NCBI GenBank assembly: GCA_003235365.1
Contig: QJWJ01000363.1
Coordinates: 1 to 64,000 of the forward strand
Source: Deltaproteobacteria bacterium
GTDB taxonomy: Bacteria; Myxococcota_A; Polyangia; Polyangiales; Polyangiaceae
Length of the DNA: 64,000 bases
Direction: 5' to 3'
In this document: piece by piece, positions 1 to 8,959 of the stretch
How positions within the stretch are numbered: the first letter of the stretch is position 1
How the letters are laid out: the number at the start of each line of letters is the position of its first letter
Notes under the pieces: model-generated
What the model was told of the DNA's origin: nothing
Seen by the model: the letters and a program-made list of their open reading frames with translations, nothing else
Databases searched by the model: none
Program-made: the position numbers and the translations under genes

Positions 1-1
1 G

Positions 2-75
<74 letters not shown>

Positions 76-475
76 GTTTCCCGTCCGATTCCGAGCGGGG
101 GGGTGTTCTAGTTCGCCGGGGGCCAAATGACAATGCGAATTGCCGGTCGTTGTGACCGGGCCGGCGAGTCACGGCGCGTTGCTGTGCGTGGTCCGAATCG
201 GGCGGGCGACGCCGCAGTCGATTCGCGATTCTGGCGGAAGCATCCGGCGCCGAGCCGCCAGGGCGGCACGACCCAATTGCGCCCGCGCAGAGGCACCGAC
301 TCGCAACGGGCATCGCCTGGATGGCGCTCGAAAAGTTTACGGTCGTGTCGCGCTTCAGCCCTCTTGGGAGGCCCGACGGAGGGCATCGCGGTCCTACGGC
401 CAACTCACATCGGGTTCGAGACCGCGATGCGAACGTGAAACACCACGCGATGTGGTTCATCGCGACCTTCGTCGA
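76..475. other. Non-coding stretch between tRNA-Arg and the first PilZ gene
   Basis: Several short open frames overlap here on both strands. None has a recognisable domain, a signal peptide or a convincing ribosome binding site. I see no further tRNA, strong hairpin or repeat. Confidence 0.5.
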
Positions 476-808
476 TCAGGCGTACGCCTCTGGCGTCAAT
501 ATGTCGAGGAGCCATCCGGCGAGCTTGGCGTTGTCGTACTGGAACTGGACCCCCGCTCGATAGCCATCGTCCACCTTGTCGAGCCAGACAACCTTAGCCG
601 GCAACTTGAGTGGGTCCCACAGATCGGGCGCGTTGACCTCCAAGCGAATCGGTATGCCCGGTTCCAGCGGCGTCGCGACTTGTAGGCAGGCCCCCGCCAG
701 GCTGAGGTTGACCAAGCGGACAGGCTCCGCTGGTTCTCCAAGCACCGAGACAGTTGCGGGCAGATGCACGACGCGACGCTCAAACGCCCGAAACGAACCT
801 GTGGCCAT
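476..808 (-). CDS. Small PilZ-domain protein
   Basis: This is a 110-residue protein consisting of little more than one PilZ domain, the usual cyclic-di-GMP receptor fold. Near the N-terminus it has a basic stretch (FERRVVHLPA) in the place of the RxxxR motif, followed by NLSLAGACL in the place of (D/N)xSxxG. It then has the alternating beta-strand pattern of the barrel, including a VVWLDK segment. The Arg motif is imperfect, so ligand binding is plausible but not assured. There is no membrane segment, so it should be cytosolic. The ATG at 808 was preferred to an upstream TTG at 847. It is divergent from a second, much longer PilZ protein beginning at 985, which suggests a shared control region. 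Confidence 0.85.
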   Translation of the reverse strand: MATGSFRAFERRVVHLPATVSVLGEPAEPVRLVNLSLAGACLQVATPLEPGIPIRLEVNAPDLWDPLKLPAKVVWLDKVDDGYRAGVQFQYDNAKLAGWLLDILTPEAYA

Positions 809-984
809 GTCAGTTGAACGTATCACGGTTTCTACCACCGCCCCCAAACACCCGCGGATTGGGTCCCGAAACGGTTTTTGGGGTGGGAATCCGCATGCCT
901 ACCGGGCTACCATCCGTGCGGGCTGCCACTCGTGTAAGCCTAGGTCGCACCATTCTCGCTGCCTCACGATCCGCAGATCGCACT

Positions 985-2823
985 ATGAGCAAGGAAAGCC
1001 GCAGAGACCCCCGCGCCAAGATCCTCAGCATGACGGTGCGCTACAAGAGCGCCACCGTCGCGGAGTTCGTGGAGAATCACTCCTACGACGTCAGCCGCGG
1101 GGGCCTCTTCATCCGCACGCCCTCACCGTTCCCCACCGGTACGTTGATCAAGTTCGAGGTCCGCATCGGCGAAGAGCAACAGGTGATGACTGGAGTCGGT
1201 CGTGTCACCTGGCGGCGCGAGAAGGATCGAGGTCAAGAGCGACCTTCCGGCATGGGCGTCAAGTTCATCAAGATCGACGATGAATCGGTCTCGATGATCG
1301 AACGGCTCGTCGCGACTCGTTCCAAGCCGCCCGGCTCGTTCGAAGAGGGGGCCGCGGAGCAGGGGTTGACCGTCTCGGAACCGCCGCCAAATGTCGTCGG
1401 TAGTCAAGACGACCGCTCGAGCAGCCGCCCACCGCCAGCAAGCGACATGCTCAGCCAGTCTACCGAATTGCTCAAACATGCGATGGGCAGCCTGCGGCCA
1501 TCCGAAGCAAACGAAGACGACGAGCGCGTCACGCTCCCAACCGGCAGTCAGCATTTGTCCGCAGCTCGCACGGCTGTCGTTCCGGCCGCACCTCGCGACT
1601 CGGCGGCGCCCGCCGCGTCGGATGGCGAAAACAGCAAAGCAGCAAGCGCGCGACCACACGACGGCGCAACAGACGGTTCGAATGCGGACGCCGCAGGCCC
1701 AGCCGCAACAGACGATTCGCCGACGCCAACTGAAGAAGAGGGGTCGACGGCGACAGCGAGTGGAGATCAACAAGAAGCCGGGGCCTCGTCGTCCGTTCCC
1801 GCAAGGGAAGCGACGACGGCCAACGACGACGGCGGGCAGGCTGGGGGAGGCGAACACGACGACGCCAGCGACGATCAGCAGGACGACGGCGACGACGACG
1901 TAGAGGAGATGGAAGTCGTGGATGATGCCGCGACGAGTGATCGTACCGGGAGCGGTCCCACCTCCAAGCGCAAGGGCAAAGGCAAACGCAAGAACGAGAA
2001 GAAAAAGAAGAAGAAGTTCCGCTACGCAAGCATTCCTGCGCCCCGCCAGTCGTCGCGCCCCGCAGCTGCGCCCAAGCCGCCACCGGAAGAACAGGCACCG
2101 ATCTCGCAACTAGTGACCACGCCTCCGGTCAAACGCGCCGCGAGCCAAGCGCCCAAGGGCGGCTCGCGCACGGTCTGGCTGGTGTTGCTCGTGGCGGCCT
2201 TGGCACTGGGTCTGTTCTGGCTCAACCGCGCGGAGAAGAAGCCGAAGCCCTCGACGCCGAACGTCACTGCCGAAACGCAACCGGTCCAGCCAAAGACTCA
2301 GATTGCACCCTCAGACCCCGCACCGCCCGCACGCGCGACGGCCGCGACCACACCACCCGTAGAGCCGACTCCAGCACCCACGGATACCTCCGATGCGACG
2401 CCTGAGCTGAGCCCAGCAACGACCGCTGACCCAAAACCGGAACCTCCCAAGCCCGTAGCAAAACCACCAACGGCCAAGTGGCACCCCAAGCCCAAGCCCA
2501 TGGCTCCGAGCGCCCCGCCGCCGGTGGAGTCCGCGGCGCCAGCTCCGGCGCCCACAGCGTTTCCAGCACCAGCGACAAGCGCGCCCAAGACGGCACCAGC
2601 GCCCAAAAACACAGCCCCGGCGACCAGCCCGTCACCCAAACCTCCGGCACCCGCCGCGTCGAGCACGCCCGCACCGGCCACAACCCCCAAGCCGGTTCCT
2701 GCCCCCGCACCCAAGCCGATAGCGCCGACGCAACCGGTTGCACCGCCCGCCGCACCAGTCCCACCCAAGGCCGCGCCAGTTGCCCCCAGACCCCCCGCGA
2801 CGTCGACGCCTGCTAGCCCATAG
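985..2823 (+). CDS. PilZ protein with transmembrane segment and Pro/Ala-rich tail
   Basis: This is a 612-residue protein. The N-terminal 100 or so residues form a PilZ domain with an Arg motif (SRRDPRAKI) and a clear YDVSRGGLF motif, matching DxSxxG, so cyclic-di-GMP binding is likely. A long acidic, Ser/Thr/Asp-rich disordered region follows, then a very Lys-rich patch at about 328-344. A single hydrophobic helix (TVWLVLLVAALALGLFW) lies at about 396-413. The remaining 200 residues are almost entirely Pro, Ala, Lys and Thr. The topology resembles TonB: a cytosolic sensor, a positive-inside flank, one membrane pass and an extended periplasmic arm long enough to cross much of the periplasm. 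No folded C-terminal domain is visible. The ATG at 985 begins just before the PilZ motifs; a longer in-frame extension upstream is not supported. The function is not known. Confidence 0.88.
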   Translation: MSKESRRDPRAKILSMTVRYKSATVAEFVENHSYDVSRGGLFIRTPSPFPTGTLIKFEVRIGEEQQVMTGVGRVTWRREKDRGQERPSGMGVKFIKIDDESVSMIERLVATRSKPPGSFEEGAAEQGLTVSEPPPNVVGSQDDRSSSRPPPASDMLSQSTELLKHAMGSLRPSEANEDDERVTLPTGSQHLSAARTAVVPAAPRDSAAPAASDGENSKAASARPHDGATDGSNADAAGPAATDDSPTPTEEEGSTATASGDQQEAGASSSVPAREATTANDDGGQAGGGEHDDASDDQQDDGDDDVEEMEVVDDAATSDRTGSGPTSKRKGKGKRKNEKKKKKKFRYASIPAPRQSSRPAAAPKPPPEEQAPISQLVTTPPVKRAASQAPKGGSRTVWLVLLVAALALGLFWLNRAEKKPKPSTPNVTAETQPVQPKTQIAPSDPAPPARATAATTPPVEPTPAPTDTSDATPELSPATTADPKPEPPKPVAKPPTAKWHPKPKPMAPSAPPPVESAAPAPAPTAFPAPATSAPKTAPAPKNTAPATSPSPKPPAPAASSTPAPATTPKPVPAPAPKPIAPTQPVAPPAAPVPPKAAPVAPRPPATSTPASP

Positions 2824-2966
2824 CAAACCCGTCAACCGCGAAGCCGCCGCAAGGTAACTCCCGCAGGGGTCGTGAGAGCGATTTGCCAAGCCCGCACCCC
2901 ACTGGTCCCCAACTGGGGCTTGGGGGAATTGATCACCCGTTCTCGGGGGCAAAGCGCCAAGTGAGC

Positions 2967-2983
2967 GTTCGCGAATCGCGAAC
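2967..2983. repeat. Perfect 8-bp inverted repeat, possible operator
   Basis: The sequence GTTCGCGA-A-TCGCGAAC is a perfect dyad with a one-base spacer. It lies in the 493-bp non-coding stretch between the PilZ protein and the winged-helix gene at 3317. It could be a protein-binding site or a small hairpin; nothing else shows which. Confidence 0.5.
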
Positions 2984-3038
2984 TCTCATTCGATGTAGCA
3001 AAGAGCGGAGTCGAGAAAACGACTGCAACGGGGCGGTC

Positions 3039-3068
3039 TTCGGGCCTCACCCCAACGGGGGGCCTGAA
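3039..3068 (+). terminator. Nested GC-rich hairpin downstream of the PilZ gene
   Basis: TTCGGGCC pairs with GGCCTGAA (one G-T pair), and inside it CCCC pairs with GGGG around an AAC loop. A short A-run, not a T-run, follows on the plus strand. The inner segment (CCTCACCCC, spacer, GGGG) resembles the core of the 152-nt repeats at 36589 and 51043. This may be a terminator without a U-tract or a diverged relative of that element. The rest of 2824-3316 shows no gene. Confidence 0.4.
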
Positions 3069-3316
3069 AAACGGCCCGACGATTCGTGCTCACCTGTGCT
3101 CACGCATTCAGCGGAACGAGGCGAACGCTGCTTGCCGCACATCCGTTTCGCAGGGAGTTCGCGACTGGGGTAACCCCCGTTACAACCCAACGGATCAATC
3201 CTCACGCCTCGTCTCACCGTGGGCACGACCCTCCAAGAGGCTGAATTCAATAAACAAACGGGCATGCGCGTTCTCGCACTTCCCCGACCGTGTGGCGTCG
3301 ACCAAAACATCACACG

Positions 3317-4318
3317 ATGAACGTCAACTTGCTGATCGACAGCATCGTCCGTCAAACGACCGTGCTCATCGCGCAACTGGCGACCGCCGGTGGTGGCCGA
3401 CCATCTCTCGCGCACACGGCGAACCAAGTGTTCATCAGCCTCGTTCGCGAACTGAAGGAACAAGGTGTCGGCAACAAGGTGATCGCCGACATGTTTGGGA
3501 TGGCATTGCGCACCTACCACGACCGAGTGCGACGGTTGGAGGAGAGCAGTACGTACGCTGGTCGCTCCCTGTGGGAGGCGGTGCTCGAGTTCATCCAAGA
3601 ACGCGGAACCGTACTGCAGAACGACGTGCAACAGCGCTTCCGAAACGACGACCACCTGACAGTTCGCGGCGTATTGAACGACCTGGTGGACAGCGGCTTG
3701 GTGTTCCGCACGGGGCGAGGCACGCGCACGACGCTGCGAGCTGCATCACCCGAAGAAGTGCAACTACCAGAGAAAGACGATGATGGCGAAGGACTCGCGA
3801 ACCTGCTCTGGGTCGCCGTCAATCGCGTCGGACCCGCGACCGCGGAGCAGATCAAACAAGTAGTCCCAGCAGAAGCCGACGACATCGAGAAAGCGCTCAC
3901 GCGGCTGGTGGCTGAAGGCAAGGTGACGAGGACCGAGACTGGCGACCTGCGCCATTACTCGTGCGACGGCTGCTTGATTCTTCCCGGCGCGAGTCACGGC
4001 TGGGAGGCATCGGTGTTCGATCACTTTCAAGCCATCGTCACCGCCATTTCCACCAAGCTGCAGCTCGCCAAGCGAGCCGACCTGCGCGAGGTCGTCGGGG
4101 GCAGCACATACAACTTCTGGATCTGGGACGGTCACCCCATGCACGCAGAGGTGATGGGCTTTTTGGGTAGGGTTCGGGAGCAAGCGGTCGACATGCGGCA
4201 GCGGCTCGACGCCCACAATCAGCAACACGCACCGCCCAAAGAAACGATGACCCGAGTGATCGCCTACGTCGGTCAGACACTACTCGAACCAGCATTGAGC
4301 CAGGGCGAGCTCGAATGA
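3317..4318 (+). CDS. Winged-helix protein of unknown function
   Basis: This is a 333-residue cytosolic protein. An N-terminal helical segment contains a helix-turn-helix-like stretch (GNKVIADMFGMALRTY, about 45-62). Two winged-helix-like units follow: about 80-140 (LWEAVLEFIQERGTVLQNDV to GLVFRTGRG) and about 160-215 (NRVGPATAEQIKQVVP to GKVTRTETGD). The C-terminal third is helical. It may bind DNA or act as an adaptor; I cannot name the family. The start is the ATG inside CACACGATG; an in-frame extension nine codons longer looks spurious. It runs in the same direction as the vWA-like lipoprotein 52 bases downstream, so they could be co-transcribed. Confidence 0.85.
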   Translation: MNVNLLIDSIVRQTTVLIAQLATAGGGRPSLAHTANQVFISLVRELKEQGVGNKVIADMFGMALRTYHDRVRRLEESSTYAGRSLWEAVLEFIQERGTVLQNDVQQRFRNDDHLTVRGVLNDLVDSGLVFRTGRGTRTTLRAASPEEVQLPEKDDDGEGLANLLWVAVNRVGPATAEQIKQVVPAEADDIEKALTRLVAEGKVTRTETGDLRHYSCDGCLILPGASHGWEASVFDHFQAIVTAISTKLQLAKRADLREVVGGSTYNFWIWDGHPMHAEVMGFLGRVREQAVDMRQRLDAHNQQHAPPKETMTRVIAYVGQTLLEPALSQGELE

Positions 4319-4370
4319 CGCGACAGAGCAATTGCGGCAACCGGATCAGGAACAGGGAAACAGAGGACAC

Positions 4371-6686
4371 ATGCAAACGAAGTGGGTAGGATGGCTGGGC
4401 GCGCCCCAAGCGCGGACTTGGGCGTGGATCGCAAAGGGCCTGTTCGGCGCTGCCTTGGTGGTCGCATGCGGAGGCCGCGCGGAGTCGAACGGCGGCACCA
4501 GCAGCGAAACCAACTGGCTCGCGCGCTGCGCGTCAGACTCCGACTGTGACGAAGGCAGTTGCCTGTGTGGCGCCTGCACCGTCAGCTGCCAGTCCGACAA
4601 CGACTGCAGCGACGTCAGCAGCGACGCAGAGTGCTTGAGCGTGGCATCTCTCGGTTGCAGCGATACCAAGCCCAAGGCGATTTGCGGCGAAGAGGATACG
4701 CCGTTCGAGTCGACTGCGATCGACGGGGGAACGCAGAAGGGACGCCCTTCCACTGACGGCACGGACGCAGCAGTCGACAAAGAGGAAACGACCGACGACG
4801 AAGCCGCGCCTTCGTCCGACGAAGACTCGACGACTGATGACCCACCTGGCCGTGAAGTGATGGGTACACCCGAGCAGGATGCCGGCGCGAAGCCAGGCAT
4901 CGATCGAGAACCGCAGATCATGGTCCCTGGCGAGGCCACCGAAGACTCGGCGAACTCGATGCTCGACCTGCTGCTCGTCGTCGACAACTCACGAAACATG
5001 GCCGACAAGCAGCAAGTCTTCGCCGAGGCGGTACCCCAGCTCGTGAACCGTCTTACGAGCACCGGCTTCGTCACCGTCAACGTGGGCGTGATCACGACTA
5101 GCCTCGGTGGCTACGGCGCGGCCAGCGACTGCAGTGACACGGGACAGACCAATGGCGAGCAGAACGTCGACATGGCCCATCTGCTCGGGCGTCCAGCGCG
5201 TGCAGGGATTGCGGATTTCCTCAGTTGGAACAACGGCTCCGGCAACGAGCAATCGGTCAGCAGTGCCTTCGCAGATCAGGTAACGGGAGCGGGTGAATAT
5301 GGGTGCGGTTGGGAGGCAAGCCTCGAAGCCTGGTATCGGTTCTTGATCGAGCCATACCCGTACACCAAGATCGTTCGCCGCCCGTGCAACGCCGCAGATA
5401 CCAACAACCTGTGTTCGGGGCCAGAAACGGATCCCGAAGGCAACCAGTTGGTGGACAAGATCCTCCTCAATCAACGAGAACAGTTCCTTCGGCCCGGCTC
5501 GACGGTTGCCGTGGTCATGCTCACTGACGAAAACGATTGCTCGTTCGTCGCAAATGGACAGAGCTGGCGCTTGGCGCAAACAGTGAACGATGACGGCGGG
5601 TTCAACGTCGCGTTTCGGGCCGCCAGCGCCTGTAGTGACCCAGCCTATGGCCCCAACCACGAATGCTGCGTCTCGTGCGGACTAGCTACTGCACCCAATG
5701 GCTGCCCAACGGCCATCAACGAGAACGGCGACGCCGTATCTGCGGGCTGTGAGAGCGAACGACGCTACGCATCGGATGGAACACAAGACCATCCGAACCT
5801 GCGCTGCTTTCATCAGAAGGAGCGATTTGGTGTCGATCACCTGTACCCGGTGGAACGCTACGTCAATGCTCTGCGCTACTCGAAGCTGTGCCCCTTTGCG
5901 CCGGATCTCGATCCGCGAGACGATGCCTCATGCCCCGACGGTGCTGGTGTGGTGAACAATCCGCTGTACGACACCCGGGAGGTCGACGGGATGCCACTCG
6001 GTCCGCGACGTACCGGGGGCAACGTGTTCGTCACGGGGTTGGTCGGCGTTCCCTGGCAAGACGTCGCCATCTCGGCCGATCCCGCCGACCCCCTGGTGCT
6101 GCGATCGGCAGATCCGAGCGCTCCGGCCGATGAGCGACTGACATGGGATTGGCTGATCGGCATTGACCCACTTTCCAGCACACCAACCCCGACAGATCCG
6201 CTGATGGTCGAGAGCATCACTCCCCGCCAAGGCGTCAACCCGGCAACCGGTGAAGCGACCGCGCCATCGACGTCAGGGTTCGGGGCCAACAGCATCAACG
6301 GCCACGAATGGGTCACGAACAACGAGGACCTGCAGTACGCCTGTACCGCGGCGCTGACGCAGCCCAGAGAATGCCCCTCTCCCGAGGAGTACCGAGCCCT
6401 GGCTGACGCGGGGCAGGAGCCCCCGAGTTGCGAATGCACCGACTACGGCGATGACGCGCGCGCCAATCCACTGTGCCAAGCACCCAACGGAGAGTACGGC
6501 GCGCAGCAGCAGCGCTTCAAAGCGTACCCAAGCATTCGCCAATTGCAGGTGATGAGCACCTGGGGGCCCAATGCAGTCGTGGGGTCCATCTGCACCAAGG
6601 ACGAGGCAGATCCCGACTCTGAGGACTACGGCTATCGTCCATTCGTCAACGCTCTCGCGGAACGACTGATGAGCGCACGGCAGTAG
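4371..6686 (+). CDS. Secreted Cys-rich lipoprotein with a vWA-like domain
   Basis: This 771-residue protein starts with a signal peptide ending in the lipobox VVAC, so it is probably an outer-membrane lipoprotein. A short Cys-rich module follows (CDEGSCLCGACTVSC), then an acidic Ser/Thr/Asp linker. From about residue 195 a vWA-like fold begins with LDLLLVVDNSRNMADKQ. Here the metal-site DxSxS is altered to DNSRN, so metal binding is uncertain. A second core strand is VVMLTDENDCS. The C-terminal half contains many Cys pairs and a segment listing acidic and Pro-rich loops. vWA proteins usually mediate protein contacts. The ATG at 4371 is preceded by an AGAGGA ribosome binding site. It ends 22 bases before the convergent LysR gene. 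Confidence 0.85.
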   Translation: MQTKWVGWLGAPQARTWAWIAKGLFGAALVVACGGRAESNGGTSSETNWLARCASDSDCDEGSCLCGACTVSCQSDNDCSDVSSDAECLSVASLGCSDTKPKAICGEEDTPFESTAIDGGTQKGRPSTDGTDAAVDKEETTDDEAAPSSDEDSTTDDPPGREVMGTPEQDAGAKPGIDREPQIMVPGEATEDSANSMLDLLLVVDNSRNMADKQQVFAEAVPQLVNRLTSTGFVTVNVGVITTSLGGYGAASDCSDTGQTNGEQNVDMAHLLGRPARAGIADFLSWNNGSGNEQSVSSAFADQVTGAGEYGCGWEASLEAWYRFLIEPYPYTKIVRRPCNAADTNNLCSGPETDPEGNQLVDKILLNQREQFLRPGSTVAVVMLTDENDCSFVANGQSWRLAQTVNDDGGFNVAFRAASACSDPAYGPNHECCVSCGLATAPNGCPTAINENGDAVSAGCESERRYASDGTQDHPNLRCFHQKERFGVDHLYPVERYVNALRYSKLCPFAPDLDPRDDASCPDGAGVVNNPLYDTREVDGMPLGPRRTGGNVFVTGLVGVPWQDVAISADPADPLVLRSADPSAPADERLTWDWLIGIDPLSSTPTPTDPLMVESITPRQGVNPATGEATAPSTSGFGANSINGHEWVTNNEDLQYACTAALTQPRECPSPEEYRALADAGQEPPSCECTDYGDDARANPLCQAPNGEYGAQQQRFKAYPSIRQLQVMSTWGPNAVVGSICTKDEADPDSEDYGYRPFVNALAERLMSARQ

Positions 6687-6708
6687 CGTGCGCACCGCGC
6701 TGGACTGC

Positions 6709-7635
6709 TCAGCTGGTTCCAATCGTCGGCACGCTGCTCCAGCCGCGCTCGAACCGTTCGACCAGCAGATCGATCATGGCCCGCAGCGCCGAAGAGACGT
6801 GGCGGGCTTCAGGGTACACGAGGAGCGGCTGCAGAGGCGGCGGAGCAAACGGCTCGAGTGCTTCGCACAGCTGTTTGCCTTTCACCGCGCTCCTTGCTGC
6901 GCTGACTGGAAGTCTGGCTACGCCGAGCCCGGCGATCGCCAACGCTCGCAGCACTTGGAAGCTGTTCACCGACAGATAGGGCGTGATGTGTACATTCTTG
7001 GATCTCCGCCCCTCGACGAACGACCAGGTCGCTGGCGCCCGAGAGCTGGTCATCACCAAACAAGCATGGCCGCTCAGTTCACCGGGAACCTGCGGTCGCC
7101 CACGGCGTTTGAAGTACTGAGGGCTGGCGAATACGCCCATCTCTTGCCCTGAACCGAGCTTGCGAACAATCAAGCGAGAGTCGCTCAACGGCCCAATCCG
7201 CAACGCCAAATCGTAGCCCTCTTCAATCAGGTTCACGTGTCGGTCAGTCAAGTCCACTTGAACCCGCACATCGGGATAGCGGGCACCGTAAATCGCGAGC
7301 ACGTCACCGAACAGCCCCTGCCCGAGCTCGACCGGCGCGGTCAGCCGCAACTGTCCGGTGGGATGCGCTTGCAAGCGAGCCACCAACGCCTCCGCGTCAC
7401 GCAGTGACGCGATCGCCGGCGCGACTTCGCGTTGAAAGCTGGCGCCGATGTCCGTGAGTTTCACGCTGCGCGTCGTCCGCGCGAGAAGTTGCACTTGCAG
7501 GTGACCTTCGAGCGCCGCGACCCGTTGGCTCAACGCAGACTTGGAAATGCCCAACTCGCGCGCGGCGCCTCGGAACCCGCCGTGTTCGACGACCGCTAGA
7601 AACGCCAGGACGTCGTTCGGATCGGCGTGTCGCAT
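6709..7635 (-). CDS. LysR-family transcriptional regulator
   Basis: This is a 308-residue protein of the usual LysR length. The N-terminal winged helix-turn-helix ([21 protein letters not shown], then [13 protein letters not shown]) is clear. It is followed by the two-lobed effector-binding domain with typical strands such as [13 protein letters not shown] and [10 protein letters not shown]. It is divergent from the Old Yellow Enzyme gene and most likely controls it and itself. The ATG at 7635 was chosen because GAGGA lies four bases upstream. An in-frame ATG three codons earlier (7644) would sit inside the palindrome at 7636-7653. By analogy with NemR/LysR-controlled reductases, the inducer may be an electrophile or quinone; that is inference. 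Confidence 0.93.
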   Translation of the reverse strand: MRHADPNDVLAFLAVVEHGGFRGAARELGISKSALSQRVAALEGHLQVQLLARTTRSVKLTDIGASFQREVAPAIASLRDAEALVARLQAHPTGQLRLTAPVELGQGLFGDVLAIYGARYPDVRVQVDLTDRHVNLIEEGYDLALRIGPLSDSRLIVRKLGSGQEMGVFASPQYFKRRGRPQVPGELSGHACLVMTSSRAPATWSFVEGRRSKNVHITPYLSVNSFQVLRALAIAGLGVARLPVSAARSAVKGKQLCEALEPFAPPPLQPLLVYPEARHVSSALRAMIDLLVERFERGWSSVPTIGTS

Positions 7636-7734
7636 TGTCCTCATTTGAGGACAGTATGTCCGTTTTCAAACTATTGTCCACATCAGTCAGGCGCGCCAAG
7701 TTCTCCGACGACCCCGTTACCAAGGAGTGGTCCA
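7636..7734. promoter_or_regulatory. Divergent LysR/OYE control region with palindrome
   Basis: A perfect 8-bp inverted repeat, TGTCCTCA-TT-TGAGGACA, occupies 7636-7653. Two further TGTCC half-sites lie at 7657-7661 and 7675-7679, and an A/T-rich stretch lies between them. The palindrome includes the Shine-Dalgarno sequence of the LysR gene, which suits autoregulation. An AAGGAGTGG ribosome binding site precedes the OYE start at 7735. Confidence 0.6.
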
Positions 7735-8793
7735 ATGAACCTGTTCTCGAACTATCGCCTGGGTGAGCTCGAGCTGCCCAACCGGATCGTCATGGCTCCA
7801 ATGACACGCAGCCGCGCCATCGGCGGCATCCCCAACGACCTCATGCGCGACTACTACGCGCAGCGCGCCGAAGCCGGTCTGCTCATCACCGAAGGCATCG
7901 CCCCCTCGCCCAATGGGCTCGGCTACGCACGCATCCCGGGCCTGTTCTCGAAAGAGCAAGTCGCCGGGTGGCGGGGCGTCACCCAGGCCGTCCACGACGC
8001 AGGCGGACGCATTTTCGCGCAGCTGATGCACACGGGACGCATCGCTCATCCAGCAAATTTGCCTCCCGACGCAAGAGTACTGGCCCCCAGCGCGGTCGCG
8101 GCAGGCGGGCAGATGTACACCGACGACGCGGGCCTTCAGCCAATGCCAAGACCAACCGCGATGACGGAAGCACAAGTCGAATCGACGCGCCGCGAGTTTG
8201 TCATCGCGGCGCGCCATGCCATCGACGCAGGCTTCGACGGCGTCGAGCTGCACGCAGCTAACGGCTACCTGCTGGAACAGTTCCTTCACCCTCACACGAA
8301 CCGACGCACGGACGGCTACGGGGGAAGCACCGACGCGCGAACGCGTTTCGTTGCCGAGGTCGCCCAGCAAGTCGCCGAGGAAATCGGTTCGACGCGTGTC
8401 GGCGTGCGGTTGTCACCGTTCAACACGTTCAACGATCTCCCCGAACATGACGCCGTCGTCGAGCAATACGACAGTGTCGCCCGCGCGCTGCGGGGGGTAT
8501 TGTACCTGCACGTCATAGACAACGCGAATGAGCAGTACCATCGGGCGTTGGCCGCAATTCGTGATCAGTTCGACGGTACCCTGATCCGCAACGGGGGCTA
8601 CGACCCAGAACGTGCCACCTCGACACTCGCCAACGGCAGCGCTGACTTGATCTCGTTCGGCAGACCGTTCATCGCCAACCCGGACTTCGTGCAACGCCTG
8701 ACTCGGGGTGTGCCGCTCGCCACCCCCGATCCATCGACGTTCTACACGCCGGGACCGGCGGGCTACCTCGACTACGCCCCCGCCCCGCTCTGA
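7735..8793 (+). CDS. Old Yellow Enzyme-family NAD(P)H:flavin oxidoreductase
   Basis: This is a 352-residue FMN-dependent ene-reductase of the OYE/NemA group, a (beta/alpha)8 barrel that reduces activated C=C bonds or nitro compounds using NAD(P)H. Evidence includes the N-terminal PNRIVMAPMTRSRA strand and the active-site ELHAANGYLLEQFL, with the His and Asn that bind the substrate carbonyl. The HTNRRTDGYGGS loop and the C-terminal FGRPFIANPD phosphate-binding segment are also present. Length and motif order are normal. It starts at ATG 7735 behind a strong AAGGAG and is divergent from the LysR gene. It is cytosolic. The substrate cannot be told from sequence. Confidence 0.94.
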   Translation: MNLFSNYRLGELELPNRIVMAPMTRSRAIGGIPNDLMRDYYAQRAEAGLLITEGIAPSPNGLGYARIPGLFSKEQVAGWRGVTQAVHDAGGRIFAQLMHTGRIAHPANLPPDARVLAPSAVAAGGQMYTDDAGLQPMPRPTAMTEAQVESTRREFVIAARHAIDAGFDGVELHAANGYLLEQFLHPHTNRRTDGYGGSTDARTRFVAEVAQQVAEEIGSTRVGVRLSPFNTFNDLPEHDAVVEQYDSVARALRGVLYLHVIDNANEQYHRALAAIRDQFDGTLIRNGGYDPERATSTLANGSADLISFGRPFIANPDFVQRLTRGVPLATPDPSTFYTPGPAGYLDYAPAPL

Positions 8794-8886
8794 ATCAGCT
8801 CACCGCCATCGCGCACAATGAGCACTGCTTCCCACTGTTCGAAACCAAACAGGATCGGCGTGGACTTGGGTCATGCAGCATTCGAA

Positions 8887-8922
8887 TCGAGACGCGGCCA
8901 ACCAAGGTGGCACGCGTCTCGA
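8887..8922. terminator. Hairpin between convergent genes
   Basis: TCGAGACGCG pairs perfectly with CGCGTCTCGA (10 bp) across a 16-nt loop, in the short gap between the OYE gene and the convergent BNR lipoprotein gene. There is no T-run on either side. It probably serves as a bidirectional terminator. Confidence 0.55.
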
Positions 8923-8959
8923 CTCCGCACGGCGGGGAACGAATCGACCCGGTAAGGTC

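Noticed and set aside
1123-2109. A minus-strand frame opposite the PilZ-transmembrane protein with hydrophobic runs
   Set aside because: The runs are the complement of Lys- and Asp-rich codons on the plus strand; no coherent protein.
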